DNA of 64,000 nucleotides from Pandoraea aquatica (GTDB lineage Bacteria; Pseudomonadota; Gammaproteobacteria; Burkholderiales; Burkholderiaceae): NCBI RefSeq assembly GCF_902459565.1, contig NZ_CABPSN010000011.1, positions 62,001 to 126,000 of the forward strand, read 5' to 3'. Shown piece by piece: positions 28,791 to 42,475 of this stretch (position 1 is its first letter; each line of letters starts with the position of its first letter). The notes under the pieces were generated by a model. It saw only the letters and a program-made list of their open reading frames with translations, ran no database searches and was not told where the DNA came from. The position numbers and the translations under genes were made by a program.

Positions 28791-29015
28791 TTTCAGACTC
28801 CCAAGAGGTGGTATTGAAATGTGACGTCCGGTAAATCCGGGAGGACGAACGTCGGTGGAACCCTGAGGCGAGCGGCCATTATGGCCCGCCCACTTACGTG
28901 CGTACACCAGAAGAGACAGTTTCGGAAAAGGGAAAGTTGCGGCGCGTTGGCTGAAGATGATGTCGGAATACGCCGACATGCACTGAGATGGCGGTGATGC
29001 CGCCCAGAAATGCGA

Positions 29016-29038
29016 AAACGCCGCACAAGGCGGCGTTT
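29016..29038 (-). terminator. Terminator of the first OmpW gene
   Basis: A 9-bp perfect stem AAACGCCGC / GCGGCGTTT with a 5-nt loop lies directly behind the gene. On the minus strand it ends in TTTTCGC. Confidence 0.75.
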
Positions 29039-29085
29039 CCAGTACAGCTTGATGCGACTCGGTGTAACTTGCGTCGTGCGGCGAC

Positions 29086-29835
29086 TTAGAAGCGGTAGCC
29101 GAGTGACAGGAACGTCACGACCGGGTTCAGCTTGACCTTGGCTTCGCTGGTCGTCGTGATCGGACCGCGCGTCGTCGTCAGCTTGGCCGTCGTGCTCACC
29201 GGGATGTACGACACCGAGAAAGCCAGCGTCCAGTGCTTGTCGACGTTCCAGTTAAGACCGGCGTTGAACACCGGTGCCCACGAGTTGGTCAGTTGCGCCG
29301 TCGTGTTGCCGCCGGCACCGGCGGTCAGGCTTGCGCTGGCGAGCTGCTGGAAGCCCGGCGTCAGTTCGATGTTCGAGTACCAGAAGTAGCTCGCACCGAT
29401 ACCGAGGAACGGACGCCACGTGTCGCCCGCCTTACCGAAGTAGTACTTCAGCAAGATGGCCGGGCTCCACTGCTTGGCCGAAGCCAGCGATCCCCCACCC
29501 GGCAAAGCCAGGTTGCCCGTGCCATACAGACGGAACTTGGGCGGCACGCCAAACACGCCTTCGACGGCGATGTTATCGGTGAAGAAGTGGGTCAGCGTGA
29601 GGCCGAGCGTGTCGGCGTCATCGACATTGGCACCCGTGTTACCCAGCCGGGCGTTCACGGCGTTCGCCAGTCCCGGAACACTCGATCCCGTGACATGCAG
29701 CGGATCACTCGAAACCTGGGGCGAGAGATGGAACCAGCCTGCGCTGACCATCGTATCCCCGGCTTGCTGTGCGAAGGCGGCCCCCGATGCCGTCAGCATA
29801 GCCGCGGCAGCAATCGTCAAATGCTTCAACTTCAT
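29086..29835 (-). CDS. OmpW family outer-membrane protein (copy 1)
   Basis: This is a small 8-stranded beta-barrel of the outer membrane, thought to pass hydrophobic compounds. The start at 29835 has AGGAGA upstream and gives a signal peptide MKLKHLTIAAAAMLTASGAAFA. The mature protein shows VSAGWFHLSPQ, DTLGLTLTHFFTDNIAVE, LLKYYFG, WRPFLGIGASY and a C-terminal aromatic (SLGYRF) for barrel insertion. Its 249-residue sequence is clearly paralogous to the gene upstream on the same strand. A terminator separates them, so they are probably transcribed independently. Confidence 0.93.
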   Translation of the reverse strand: MKLKHLTIAAAAMLTASGAAFAQQAGDTMVSAGWFHLSPQVSSDPLHVTGSSVPGLANAVNARLGNTGANVDDADTLGLTLTHFFTDNIAVEGVFGVPPKFRLYGTGNLALPGGGSLASAKQWSPAILLKYYFGKAGDTWRPFLGIGASYFWYSNIELTPGFQQLASASLTAGAGGNTTAQLTNSWAPVFNAGLNWNVDKHWTLAFSVSYIPVSTTAKLTTTRGPITTTSEAKVKLNPVVTFLSLGYRF

Positions 29836-30014
29836 CGATTTCGTCTCCTGCTCAAGATTCTTTATTGTCGAGAATTTCGTTAAATGAAATTCAGGGCCAT
29901 TATGCCGACCGTGCAATTTCGCGGATAGCGCGACTCTGGAGGTGTCGCTCTAAAGGTGTTGTATCCACGCATCGACCTATGGAATGCCCCTAGAAAAAAG
30001 CGCTGGACGAAAGA

Positions 30015-30045
30015 AAAGCGCGCCCTTATATGTCAGGCACGCTTT
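30015..30045 (-). terminator. Terminator of the second OmpW gene
   Basis: On the minus strand, AAGCGTGCC pairs with GGCGCGCTT (nine pairs, one G-U) and is followed by TTCTTT. It lies about 75 nt behind the gene. Confidence 0.6.
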
Positions 30046-30118
30046 AAGAAATAACTGCGGAGTCCGATATTCTCTGGCCGCAACCAGCGGAACGCAATTT
30101 GCGTCCCGCCTGCTGGGT

Positions 30119-30967
30119 TTAGAACTTGTAGCCGACCGATACGAAGGTCACAATCGGGTTGAGCTTGATTTCGGCGTCGGACGACGAGAGTACCGTTCCG
30201 TCCTGCGCCTTGATTTTGATGTTCGCAGTGGTTTTGAGTGGCAGGTAGGAGACCGACGCGCTGGCAACCCAGTGTTTGTCGAATGCATAAGAAACACCGG
30301 CGTTGAAAACCGGTTGCCACGACGCCGACGATTTGGCTTCGACCGTCGTGGGTCCGTTATGCCCGGAAGTAAAAGACAGCACACTGCCGAAATTCTGATT
30401 CAGCGCCGCTTCAAAATTCGGATTGAGATTGACGTTCGTGAAGAACGTATAACTCACGCCGACACCCAGAAAAGGGCGCCACGTCGAATTGGCTTGTCCA
30501 AAGTAGTACTGCAGCACGAGCGCCGGGCTCCACTGGCGCACACTTTGCACGATCGGGTTGTTTTGTGCCGCGCCGAGGTCGATACTCGTGAGCGCGCCGG
30601 CCAGTCCCGGAGGTGCAATCACGCCTTGCCCGGTGAGCTTGAACTTGGCTGGCACGCCGGCCACGGTCTGCAAGGCGATGTTGTCGGTAAAGAAGTGCGT
30701 GATGACGAGCCCGAGCGTGTCGGCGTTGCTGACCTTCGCGCCGCTGCCGGGTGAAGTAAAGTTCGATGGCACCAGGGTGGGCGTTAAGCCCTCCTGAGTG
30801 ACGCTGGTGGTCATCGGTTTGCTGGAGTCCTGCGGGGCGATGTGGAACCAGCCGAGGTTGACGACGTTATCGCCTGCTTGTTGTGCACTGGCGCTGGTGG
30901 ACGCCAGGGAAATGCCGAGTCCGAGCGCGCATAAGCACGCCACGGACCGATAGGTCCGAGTTGTCAT
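30119..30967 (-). CDS. OmpW family outer-membrane protein (copy 2)
   Basis: This is the second OmpW-type barrel, 282 residues. The signal peptide is SVACLCALGLGISLASTSASA, and GGAGGA stands at good spacing. It shares with copy 1 the opening QQAGD..V..GWFH..PQ, the DTLGL.(I/L)THFFTDNIA block, QWSPA.(L/V)L.YYFG, WRPFLG(I/V)G.SY and a VGYKF end. It is longer in the extracellular loops, for example around residues 110-140. Low overall identity suggests an old duplication. Substrate is unknown. Confidence 0.93.
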   Translation of the reverse strand: MTTRTYRSVACLCALGLGISLASTSASAQQAGDNVVNLGWFHIAPQDSSKPMTTSVTQEGLTPTLVPSNFTSPGSGAKVSNADTLGLVITHFFTDNIALQTVAGVPAKFKLTGQGVIAPPGLAGALTSIDLGAAQNNPIVQSVRQWSPALVLQYYFGQANSTWRPFLGVGVSYTFFTNVNLNPNFEAALNQNFGSVLSFTSGHNGPTTVEAKSSASWQPVFNAGVSYAFDKHWVASASVSYLPLKTTANIKIKAQDGTVLSSSDAEIKLNPIVTFVSVGYKF

Positions 30968-31007
30968 TTGTCTTTCCTCCCAAGATTATTTATTTATTTT
31001 TCGATGC

Positions 31008-31035
31008 ATTATGCGCTTGGGATTTCGGTGCGCAA
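31008..31035 (-). promoter_or_regulatory. Probable promoter of OmpW copy 2
   Basis: On the minus strand TTGCGC (31030-31035) and CATAAT (31008-31013) are 16 bp apart, about 40 nt before the start codon. The hexamers are acceptable sigma-70 matches. Confidence 0.5.
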
Positions 31036-31165
31036 TCGTCGGATCTAGAACTTTTGTACGAATCAACGGGGTTTAGCTAGATATCAGTATTTAAAGAGAT
31101 TTTTCATGGTGAAACTCTCTCGCAAATCGTGATGTCCAGCTTTAAAGCATTACATTTGAATCAGC

Positions 31166-31867
31166 ATGGCCCGATTACCGAGACTCTTCATTCCGCGTCA
31201 GCCGCAGCACGTGATTCTGCGGGGCAATAACCGGCAGGCCATCTTCGTCGACGACGAGGATCGGCGCGTTTTCCACGACCGCCTGCGCGACGCCGCACGT
31301 GCCAACGGCCTGGCGATTCACGCCTGGTGCATGATGCCGAACCACTTGCATCTGGTCGCGACGCCCGCCGACGAGCGCAGTCTGCCCGCCACGTTGCAGG
31401 CGGTCGGCCGCTACTACGTGCTCTATTTCAACCGACGCCATCAGCGCACGGGCACGTTGTGGGAGGGTCGATATCGCGCCACGGTGATCGAGGCGGAGCA
31501 CTATCTGTTACTCGCGAGCCGCTATGTCGAGCTCAATCCCGTTCGCGCAGGTCTGGTCGACGCCCCGGGTAATTACCTGTGGTCGAGTTACAACCATCAC
31601 GTCGGCTTGACGGTCGACAGCCTCGTGACGGACCACGCGCTCTACTGGGCCTTGGGCAACACGCCGTTCGAGCGTCAGCGCGCTTACGCGGAGGGGTTCT
31701 CGATCCCGCTGCCGGCGCATGAGGTCGACGCACTGCGTACAGCAACGCAGAAAGGGTGGCTCCTCGGCGGTCCCGAATATCAGGCAAGAATGTCGCTCGC
31801 CGCGAATCGCCGGGTGAGTCCGCTCACGCGCGGCCGTCCCCGCAAATCGGCGCCCAACGCCCTCTGA
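31166..31867 (+). CDS. REP-associated tyrosine transposase (RAYT, Y1_Tnp family)
   Basis: The product is 233 residues of the IS200/IS605-related single-copy transposases linked to REP sequences. The HUH motif is in AWCMMPNHLHLV (residues about 54-65). The N-terminal ARLPRLFIPRQPQHVILRGNNRQ is the classic RAYT opening, followed by RYYVLYFNRRHQRTGTLWEGRY and SRYVELNPVRAGLV. No terminal inverted repeats or target duplication were found, so this is a resident RAYT and not a full insertion sequence. Two short direct repeats lie about 105 nt downstream. Confidence 0.9.
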   Translation: MARLPRLFIPRQPQHVILRGNNRQAIFVDDEDRRVFHDRLRDAARANGLAIHAWCMMPNHLHLVATPADERSLPATLQAVGRYYVLYFNRRHQRTGTLWEGRYRATVIEAEHYLLLASRYVELNPVRAGLVDAPGNYLWSSYNHHVGLTVDSLVTDHALYWALGNTPFERQRAYAEGFSIPLPAHEVDALRTATQKGWLLGGPEYQARMSLAANRRVSPLTRGRPRKSAPNAL

Positions 31868-31971
31868 TGCAAGAATCCGACAGGCCAGGTCAGGCCTGTC
31901 ACTCTCCCCGATAAGCTCTCCAAGCGTTTGAAATTACGTATTTTTCTGTCAAATCTTCGTCACACGAAATT

Positions 31972-32033
31972 AATCTGACCCCAATAAAATCAAGTCTTCT
32001 TTTGGTGCGGTTTTTAATTGGAATCTGACCCCA
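31972..32033 (+). repeat. Two direct repeats AATCTGACCCCA downstream of the RAYT gene
   Basis: AATCTGACCCCA occurs at 31972-31983 and again at 32022-32033, exactly 50 bp apart, in AT-rich DNA between the transposase gene and gltB. The spacer can fold (CCAATAAAA with TTTTAATTGG). These look like RAYT-linked repeat elements. The rest of the 391-bp gap (31868-32258) shows no other feature apart from the start of gltB. Confidence 0.7.
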
Positions 32034-32258
32034 TTAAATTCTTTTGTCATTGTGAATTTCATGGCGTATATTCCAACTTCGGCCGATTGGTGCGATGCGG
32101 AAAACCGTGCGCGCTGAGTCGGCACCCTGTGGCAACGCTCGAGAACGACCTTCGACGCGCGCGAATCCGCAGTTCTGGCCCGCCCGGCCAACCCCACTTA
32201 ACCCGGTCGACCGCGACGATCATGCGCGCGGCGGCCTCGCCAAGAGACGGTGTAACTC

Positions 32259-36992
<4,734 letters not shown>

Positions 36993-37090
36993 GTCCGCTG
37001 GCGCGGTCACGCTGCGCGGGGTGAGGGCCCCGCAGGCGTGCCGCGCGCGGGTGAGGCACGGTAACCACAAAACTTTCCGACTGAAGAAAC

Positions 37091-38557
37091 ATGGGCAAGG
37101 TCACAGGTTTTCTCGAATTCGAGCGCCAGAGCGAGTCTTACGAAGCACCGCTGGCACGCGTGAAGCACTACAAGGAGTTCGTGCTCGCGCTCTCCGACGA
37201 TCAGGCAAAAGTGCAGGGCGCACGCTGCATGGACTGCGGCATTCCGTTTTGCAACAACGGTTGTCCGGTCAACAACATCATTCCCGACTTCAACGATCTG
37301 GTGTATCGCCAGGATTGGAAGTCGGCGATCTCGGTCTTGCACTCGACCAACAACTTCCCGGAATTCACGGGACGTATCTGCCCCGCGCCGTGTGAAGCGG
37401 CCTGCACGCTGAACATCAACAGCGACGCGGTGGGCATCAAGTCGATCGAGCACGCGATCATCGACAAGGCCTGGAGCGAAGGCTGGGTCGAGCCGCAACC
37501 GGCGAAGCACAAGACCGGCAAGACGGTCGCGGTCGTCGGCTCCGGTCCCGCAGGCATGGCGGTCGCGCAGCAACTCGCGCGCGCCGGTCACGACGTCACC
37601 GTGTTCGAGAAGAACGATCGCGTGGGCGGCCTGCTGCGTTACGGCATCCCCGACTTCAAGCTGGAGAAGTGGCTGATCGACCGCCGCATGCGCCAGATGG
37701 AAGCCGAAGGCGTGACGTTCCGCACCGGCGTCTACGTGGGCAAGGACGCCCCCGAAGCGCACATCAACAACTTCTCGAAAGAGACGATCACGCCGGACCA
37801 GCTGCAGGCGCAGTTCGACGCCGTGGTCATTGCAGGCGGTGCAGAGCAGCCGCGCGATCTGCCGGTGCCGGGCCGTGAGCTCGAAGGCATCCATTACGCG
37901 ATGGAATTCCTGCCGCAGCAAAACAAGGTCAACGCGGGCGACAAGCTGGCGAACCAGATGCTGGCGACGGGCAAGAACGTGATCGTGATCGGCGGTGGCG
38001 ACACCGGCTCGGATTGCGTGGGCACGTCGAACCGTCACGGCGCGAAGGCGGTCACGCAGTTCGAACTGCTGCCGCAGCCGCCGGAGCAGGAAAACAAGCC
38101 GATGGTGTGGCCGTACTGGCCGACCAAGCTGCGCACGTCGTCGAGCCACGAAGAGGGCTGCGAGCGCGACTGGTCGGTGGCCACGAAGCGCTTCGAAGGC
38201 AAGAACGGCAAGGTCGAAAAGCTGATCGCCGTGCGTCTCGAATGGAAGGACGGCAAGATGCAGGAAGTGCCGGGCTCGGAGTTCGAACTGAAGGCCGACC
38301 TCGTGCTGCTCGCGATGGGCTTCGTCTCGCCGCTGCAAACGGTGCTCGACGCGTTCGGCGTGGACAAGGATGCGCGCGGCAACGTGCGTGCCTCGACCGA
38401 AGGCGAACGTGCCTACACGACGAACCTGCCGAAGGTGTTCGCGGCCGGCGACGTGCGTCGCGGTCAGTCGCTGGTGGTGTGGGCGATTCGCGAAGGCCGT
38501 CAGTGCGCCCGTGCCGTGGACGAGTTCCTGATGGGCCATTCGGAATTGCCGCGCTAA
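37091..38557 (+). CDS. gltD: Glutamate synthase [NADPH] small subunit
   Basis: GltD takes electrons from NADPH through FAD and 4Fe-4S clusters to GltB. The product is 488 residues. The N-terminal cluster region has [17 protein letters not shown] and [12 protein letters not shown]. The FAD site is [19 protein letters not shown] and the NADPH site is [15 protein letters not shown]. The C-terminal FAD-contact block is [18 protein letters not shown]. It is in operon with gltB and is followed by a terminator about 120 nt downstream. Confidence 0.98.
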   Translation: MGKVTGFLEFERQSESYEAPLARVKHYKEFVLALSDDQAKVQGARCMDCGIPFCNNGCPVNNIIPDFNDLVYRQDWKSAISVLHSTNNFPEFTGRICPAPCEAACTLNINSDAVGIKSIEHAIIDKAWSEGWVEPQPAKHKTGKTVAVVGSGPAGMAVAQQLARAGHDVTVFEKNDRVGGLLRYGIPDFKLEKWLIDRRMRQMEAEGVTFRTGVYVGKDAPEAHINNFSKETITPDQLQAQFDAVVIAGGAEQPRDLPVPGRELEGIHYAMEFLPQQNKVNAGDKLANQMLATGKNVIVIGGGDTGSDCVGTSNRHGAKAVTQFELLPQPPEQENKPMVWPYWPTKLRTSSSHEEGCERDWSVATKRFEGKNGKVEKLIAVRLEWKDGKMQEVPGSEFELKADLVLLAMGFVSPLQTVLDAFGVDKDARGNVRASTEGERAYTTNLPKVFAAGDVRRGQSLVVWAIREGRQCARAVDEFLMGHSELPR

Positions 38558-38677
38558 GTATGATCCGCGCACCTTCGGGTGCGCGCAGGTTTGTGCCTGC
38601 CAAAACCACAAATACGGGGTGGTTGTGATTTGAGAGGAGGGGGCGCGGAGGTAGGCATCTGCGTCACTGTGAAGAAG

Positions 38678-38709
38678 CCGTCCGGATGGAAACGTCCGGG
38701 CGGTTTTTT
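38678..38709 (+). terminator. Terminator of gltBD
   Basis: CCGTCCGGA pairs with TCCGGGCGG (nine pairs, one G-U) around an 8-nt loop and is followed by six T. Confidence 0.88.
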
Positions 38710-38785
38710 CTTGCCTGTTCCTCCTGCGTCGCCCGTGGCCCGCATCGGCCGCGTCGCCGCTGAAATTCTGTAGGTGGCTAAATAT

Positions 38786-38850
38786 AAGACGTCATACAAC
38801 AAGACGTCATTTCGTCACATTCACATGTGGGATAACTCTCCCAACATGTG
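38786..38850 (+). promoter_or_regulatory. Repeated and inverted motifs upstream of the hexuronate cluster
   Basis: AAGACGTCAT is present twice as a direct repeat (38786-38795 and 38801-38810, 15 bp apart). It is followed by an imperfect inverted repeat CACATGTGGGA / TCCCAACATGTG (38822-38850, six-nt centre, one extra base). They lie in the 318-bp stretch between the gltBD terminator and the transporter gene. A small hairpin GCAAGC / GCTTGC sits nearer the start (38978-38994). They look like binding sites for a local regulator, whose gene is not in the window. Confidence 0.45.
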
Positions 38851-39027
38851 CAAACTTCAACGCTGATAAGGCTTATGGCGCTGCGATGGTGAATGGCATG
38901 AAAGACTAGGGATTATCCGTAAACCACGTAATCTTTCGTTGTCATCGTACATCGTCTCACGTAGGATGCCTCTCCAAGCAAGCGCGATGCTTGCCATAAA
39001 AATATCCACGAAAGAGAGACAACCATC

Positions 39028-40353
39028 ATGGCACTGAAGATCAAAGGCCTGCGCTGGTGGATGATCGGTTTGCTGACGCTCGGCACCGTCATGAACTACC
39101 TCGCACGCAGCTCGCTTGCCGTAGCCGCCCCCACGGTGATGAAGGATCTCCACATCACGACCCAGCAATACGGCTGGATCACGGGCGCTTTCCTTGTGTT
39201 GTATCCGATCGGTGCCCCCATCACCGGTTATCTCATGGACCGCATCGGCCTGCGTCTGGGCTTCCTGTTGTGCGGTGTGATGTGGTCGATCGTGTGCATG
39301 CTGCACGGTCTGGCCGACGGCTGGGTCGGGCTGTTCGTACTGCGCGGTCTGCTGGGGCTGGCCGAAGCGTCGTTCATTCCGGCGGGCATGCGTGCTGCCG
39401 CGTTCTGGTTCCCGTCGAAGGAGCGTGCGCTTGCGGCGGGCATCTTCAACATCGGCACGTCGATCGGTGCGATCCTCGCGCCGCCGCTGATCGCGTGGTC
39501 GATCCTGCGCTACAACTGGGAGACGGCCTTCGTCATCGCCGGTGCGCTCGGCCTTGTGTGGGGCGTGCTGTGGTTCGTGTTCTATCGTCACCCGACCGAT
39601 CACCCGGCGCTCTCGCAGGCCGAGTCCGACTACATCAATGAAGGCCGTGTGGTCGATGCTGCCGCCGATGCCCGCAAGCCGAACCTCGGCTCGATTCTGC
39701 GTCAGCGCAACTTCTGGGGCATCGCACTGCCGCGCTTCTTCGCCGATCCGGTGTGGGGCACGATCGTGTTCTGGATGCCGCTGTACCTCAATCAGGCACG
39801 CGGTTTCGATCTGAAGACGATTGCCGCGACCGCGTGGCTGCCGTTCGTCGCGGCCGACATCGGATGCCTGATGGGCGGCACGGTGTCGGTGTGGCTGAAC
39901 AAGCACTTCAAGATCACCATCTTCAACGGCAAGCGGGTCGTGTTCACCATCGGCGCGATCATCATGACGGCGATGTGCGGCGTGGGCTTCGTGAAAGATC
40001 CGATGATGGCGATCTTCCTCCTGTGCCTTGGCGGCTTCGCCCACCAGACGCTCTCCGTCACCGTGATCTCGATGTCGGCCGACCTGTTCCAGCGTAACGA
40101 AGTGGCGACGGTCACCGGTCTGGCGGGGTTGTCCGCCGGGATCGGCAACCTGCTCTTCACGTTGGTGATCGGCACGTTCGTGACGGCAGTCGGCTACGCG
40201 CCGTTCTTCGTGGCGCTGGGGCTGGGCGATCTGATTGGCGCGGTGATTCTGTGGACGGTAGTCAAGCCGCACATCACAGGCACGGCCACGCCGTCGCCGG
40301 TGCAGATGCACAAGCGCGCGGGCGTCGAAGTCAACCGGACTGCCAATGCGTAG
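39028..40353 (+). CDS. MFS hexuronate-type transporter (ACS family, ExuT-like)
   Basis: This 441-residue, 12-segment major facilitator protein belongs to the anion:cation symporter group that includes ExuT, GudP and GarP. Marks are the early RWWMIGLLTLGTVMNYLARS with an Arg in segment 1, MDRIGLRLGFLLCGV after segment 2, LGLAEASFIPAG in segment 4, and a long central loop. The neighbours uronate dehydrogenase and lactonase suggest galacturonate or glucuronate as substrate; that is inference. AGAGAG stands before the ATG. Confidence 0.9.
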   Translation: MALKIKGLRWWMIGLLTLGTVMNYLARSSLAVAAPTVMKDLHITTQQYGWITGAFLVLYPIGAPITGYLMDRIGLRLGFLLCGVMWSIVCMLHGLADGWVGLFVLRGLLGLAEASFIPAGMRAAAFWFPSKERALAAGIFNIGTSIGAILAPPLIAWSILRYNWETAFVIAGALGLVWGVLWFVFYRHPTDHPALSQAESDYINEGRVVDAAADARKPNLGSILRQRNFWGIALPRFFADPVWGTIVFWMPLYLNQARGFDLKTIAATAWLPFVAADIGCLMGGTVSVWLNKHFKITIFNGKRVVFTIGAIIMTAMCGVGFVKDPMMAIFLLCLGGFAHQTLSVTVISMSADLFQRNEVATVTGLAGLSAGIGNLLFTLVIGTFVTAVGYAPFFVALGLGDLIGAVILWTVVKPHITGTATPSPVQMHKRAGVEVNRTANA

Positions 40354-40463
40354 CCAGCGAGAGGTCGTCGTCCGGTGCGATGATGTGAACGATGGGTGTG
40401 GGCGTTTTCCCGCACGCGTTCGGCACGTCGGTCACGCACCCGGACGCGCAAAGGTTTGACGTA

Positions 40464-40503
40464 CGCCGCGCCACACACTCCCCCTTGGGTGTGCGGCGCG
40501 GCG
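40464..40503 (+). terminator. Strong hairpin between the transporter and udh
   Basis: A long GC stem (CGCCGCGCC..CACAC with GTGTG.CGGCGCGGCG) is followed by TCGATTTTG. It could end part of the transporter transcripts or act as an attenuator before udh, 43 nt downstream. Confidence 0.55.
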
Positions 40504-40546
40504 TCGATTTTGTTGTACCGATGAATCAGGAGCAATAAGGATCACT

Positions 40547-41371
40547 ATGAGCCAGACTTCCGGCAAACCCTTCCGCCGTCTTCTGCTGACTGGCGCTGCG
40601 GGCAACCTTGGCAAACAACTGCGCGGCAAGCTCGCGGAGTGGGCGGACATCGTGCGCGTGAGCGACATCGTGCCGATCACCGACACCGCGCCGCACGAAG
40701 AGGCGATGCAGGTCGACCTCGCCGACCGTGCGGCCGTGCACGCGCTGCTCGAAGGCGTCGATGCGCTGGTGCACCTCGGCGGCGTGTCCGTCGAAGCGCC
40801 GTTCGACGACATCCTGCAAGCGAACATCCTCGGTCTGTACAACGTCTACAGCGCCGCGCAAAAGCAAGGCGTGAAGCGTATCGTCTACGCCAGCTCGAAC
40901 CACGCCGTCGGTTTCCATCCCGTGACGGAAGTGCTCGACGTCGACGCCCCACATCGCCCGGACGGCATGTACGGCATTTCGAAGTGCTTCGGCGAAGACC
41001 TCTCGCGCTACTACTTCGACCGCTTTGGCCTCGAGACCGTGTGTCTGCGCATCGGCTCGTCGTTCGAACAGCCGAAGAATCCGCGCATGATGGTGACGTA
41101 TCTGAGCTACCGCGACTTCATCGAACTCGTGCGTTGCTCGTTGTTCACCAATCGCGTCGGCCACGCGATCATCTACGGCGTGTCGGACAACCCGACGCTG
41201 TGGGTCGACAACACCAAGGCTGCGTTCCTCGGATTCCGTCCGCAAGACAGCTCGGCCGAGTTCGCCGGTCTGTTCCCTGCCAAAGCGCCCGATCCGCAGA
41301 TGGACGACTGGACGCAACGTTTCCAGGGCGGTCCGTTCGTGCTGATGGGGCCGATGGAGCCCAAGGCGTGA
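40547..41371 (+). CDS. udh: Uronate dehydrogenase
   Basis: Udh is an NAD-dependent extended SDR that oxidises D-galacturonate or D-glucuronate to the aldaro-lactone. The product is 274 residues. The NAD motif is LLLTGAAGNLGKQL, then VDALVHLGGVSVE, the catalytic region YASSNHAVGFH, and YGISKCFGED with the YxxxK pair. The tail FRPQDSSAEFA is as in characterised Udh proteins. AAGGA stands before the ATG. The lactonase start overlaps its stop codon (GTGA). Confidence 0.93.
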   Translation: MSQTSGKPFRRLLLTGAAGNLGKQLRGKLAEWADIVRVSDIVPITDTAPHEEAMQVDLADRAAVHALLEGVDALVHLGGVSVEAPFDDILQANILGLYNVYSAAQKQGVKRIVYASSNHAVGFHPVTEVLDVDAPHRPDGMYGISKCFGEDLSRYYFDRFGLETVCLRIGSSFEQPKNPRMMVTYLSYRDFIELVRCSLFTNRVGHAIIYGVSDNPTLWVDNTKAAFLGFRPQDSSAEFAGLFPAKAPDPQMDDWTQRFQGGPFVLMGPMEPKA

Positions 41372-42309
41372 GTGTGGCCGCGGTCTCCATCGAGCGGCTG
41401 GCGCCGTCGCGCGAGACACCTCACGCGGTCGGCGAAAGCCCGCTATGGCGTGCCGACGAACAGGCGCTCTACTGGGTCGACATCCCGGCAAAGCAACTGC
41501 ATCGCGTGACGCCCGCCGACGGCGAACACCGTCAGTGGACGTTCCCCGAGCAGGTCGCGTGTTTCACGTTCGACACGGCAGGCACCTTGCTCGCCGCATG
41601 CGAGACGGGGATCTTCGCTGTGCGACTGGGCGCGCCGGGCGAGGTGGCAGCATCCGAGTGGACGCGTCTGGCCGCACCGGCATTTCCGGCCTCGGGCATG
41701 CGCTTTAACGATGGACGTTGCGACCGGCAGGGTCGCTTCTGGGCGGGCACGATGGTGGCGGATATGTCGCTCGCAAGCGATGCCGGTTCGCTCTATCGCT
41801 TCGACGCCAGGGACGGACTGTCCGCGCCGCTCGTTGACGGCCTCGTCACGCAGAACGGCCTCGGCTTTTCCCCAGACAGCCGCACGATGTATCTGAGCGA
41901 TTCGCATCCGACGGTGCGTCGCGTGTGGGCGTTCGATTTCGATGCGCACAGCGGTGCAATTTCCAACCGCCGTCTGTTCGTCGACATGAACCAGTATCCG
42001 GGCCGCCCCGACGGCGCGGCCGTCGATGCCGACGGTTGTTACTGGACGTGTGCCAACGACGGCAGCCGTCTGCTGCGCTTCACGCCGGCGGGTGTACTGG
42101 ATCGGGAGATCGTGTTGCCGGTGTCGAAGCCGTCGATGTGCGCGTTCGGTGGACGCGATTTCGACACGTTGTTCGTCACGTCGATTCGCCCCGGCGCGAA
42201 TGCGAACGAACACGACGGTCACGTCTTCGCCGTGCGATGCGGCGTGCAAGGATTACCGGAAGTGCCTTATGCGGGAGACGCGGGCGTGTTACCGGTGGCA
42301 AGGGTGTAG
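41368..42309 (+). CDS. SMP-30/gluconolactonase family protein (probable aldarolactonase)
   Basis: This 313-residue six-bladed propeller lactonase has all four metal-binding positions of the family: Glu in VGESPLW, Asn in MRFNDGRCDRQG, Asn in QNGLGFSPD and Asp in RPDGAAVDADG. The start is GTG at 41368 (GGAG 8 nt upstream), overlapping the udh stop by 4 nt. A second GTG follows 6 nt later. In this place it most likely opens the lactone made by Udh to galactarate or glucarate. Substrate is inferred from context. Confidence 0.9.
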   Translation: MSVAAVSIERLAPSRETPHAVGESPLWRADEQALYWVDIPAKQLHRVTPADGEHRQWTFPEQVACFTFDTAGTLLAACETGIFAVRLGAPGEVAASEWTRLAAPAFPASGMRFNDGRCDRQGRFWAGTMVADMSLASDAGSLYRFDARDGLSAPLVDGLVTQNGLGFSPDSRTMYLSDSHPTVRRVWAFDFDAHSGAISNRRLFVDMNQYPGRPDGAAVDADGCYWTCANDGSRLLRFTPAGVLDREIVLPVSKPSMCAFGGRDFDTLFVTSIRPGANANEHDGHVFAVRCGVQGLPEVPYAGDAGVLPVARV

Positions 42310-42412
42310 GCGGGGGTACGAAGGTGGCGACGCCGCACTGCATCAGACAAGCGGCGCGCACTGAAGCGGTTCCGGGTTGGCTGGCTTACACAATGGCCAT
42401 CCGGTGAGGCGG

Positions 42413-42457
42413 CGGGACGTCGGGGCGATCGTGGTGTTCGCGCCGGCGTCCCGTTTT
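42413..42457 (+). terminator. Terminator of the hexuronate operon
   Basis: CGGGACGTCGG pairs with CCGGCGTCCCG (11 pairs, one G-U) around a long 19-nt loop, with TTTT following. It lies between convergent genes. Confidence 0.65.
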
Positions 42458-42475
42458 GCCATGTAGACGGTCGGG

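Noticed and set aside
31100-31900. Complete insertion sequence around the transposase gene
   Set aside because: No terminal inverted repeats, no target-site duplication and the protein is of the resident RAYT type.
31970-32197. A small minus-strand frame between the RAYT gene and gltB
   Set aside because: Its sequence is made by the two AATCTGACCCCA repeats and flanking DNA; no ribosome site or known family.
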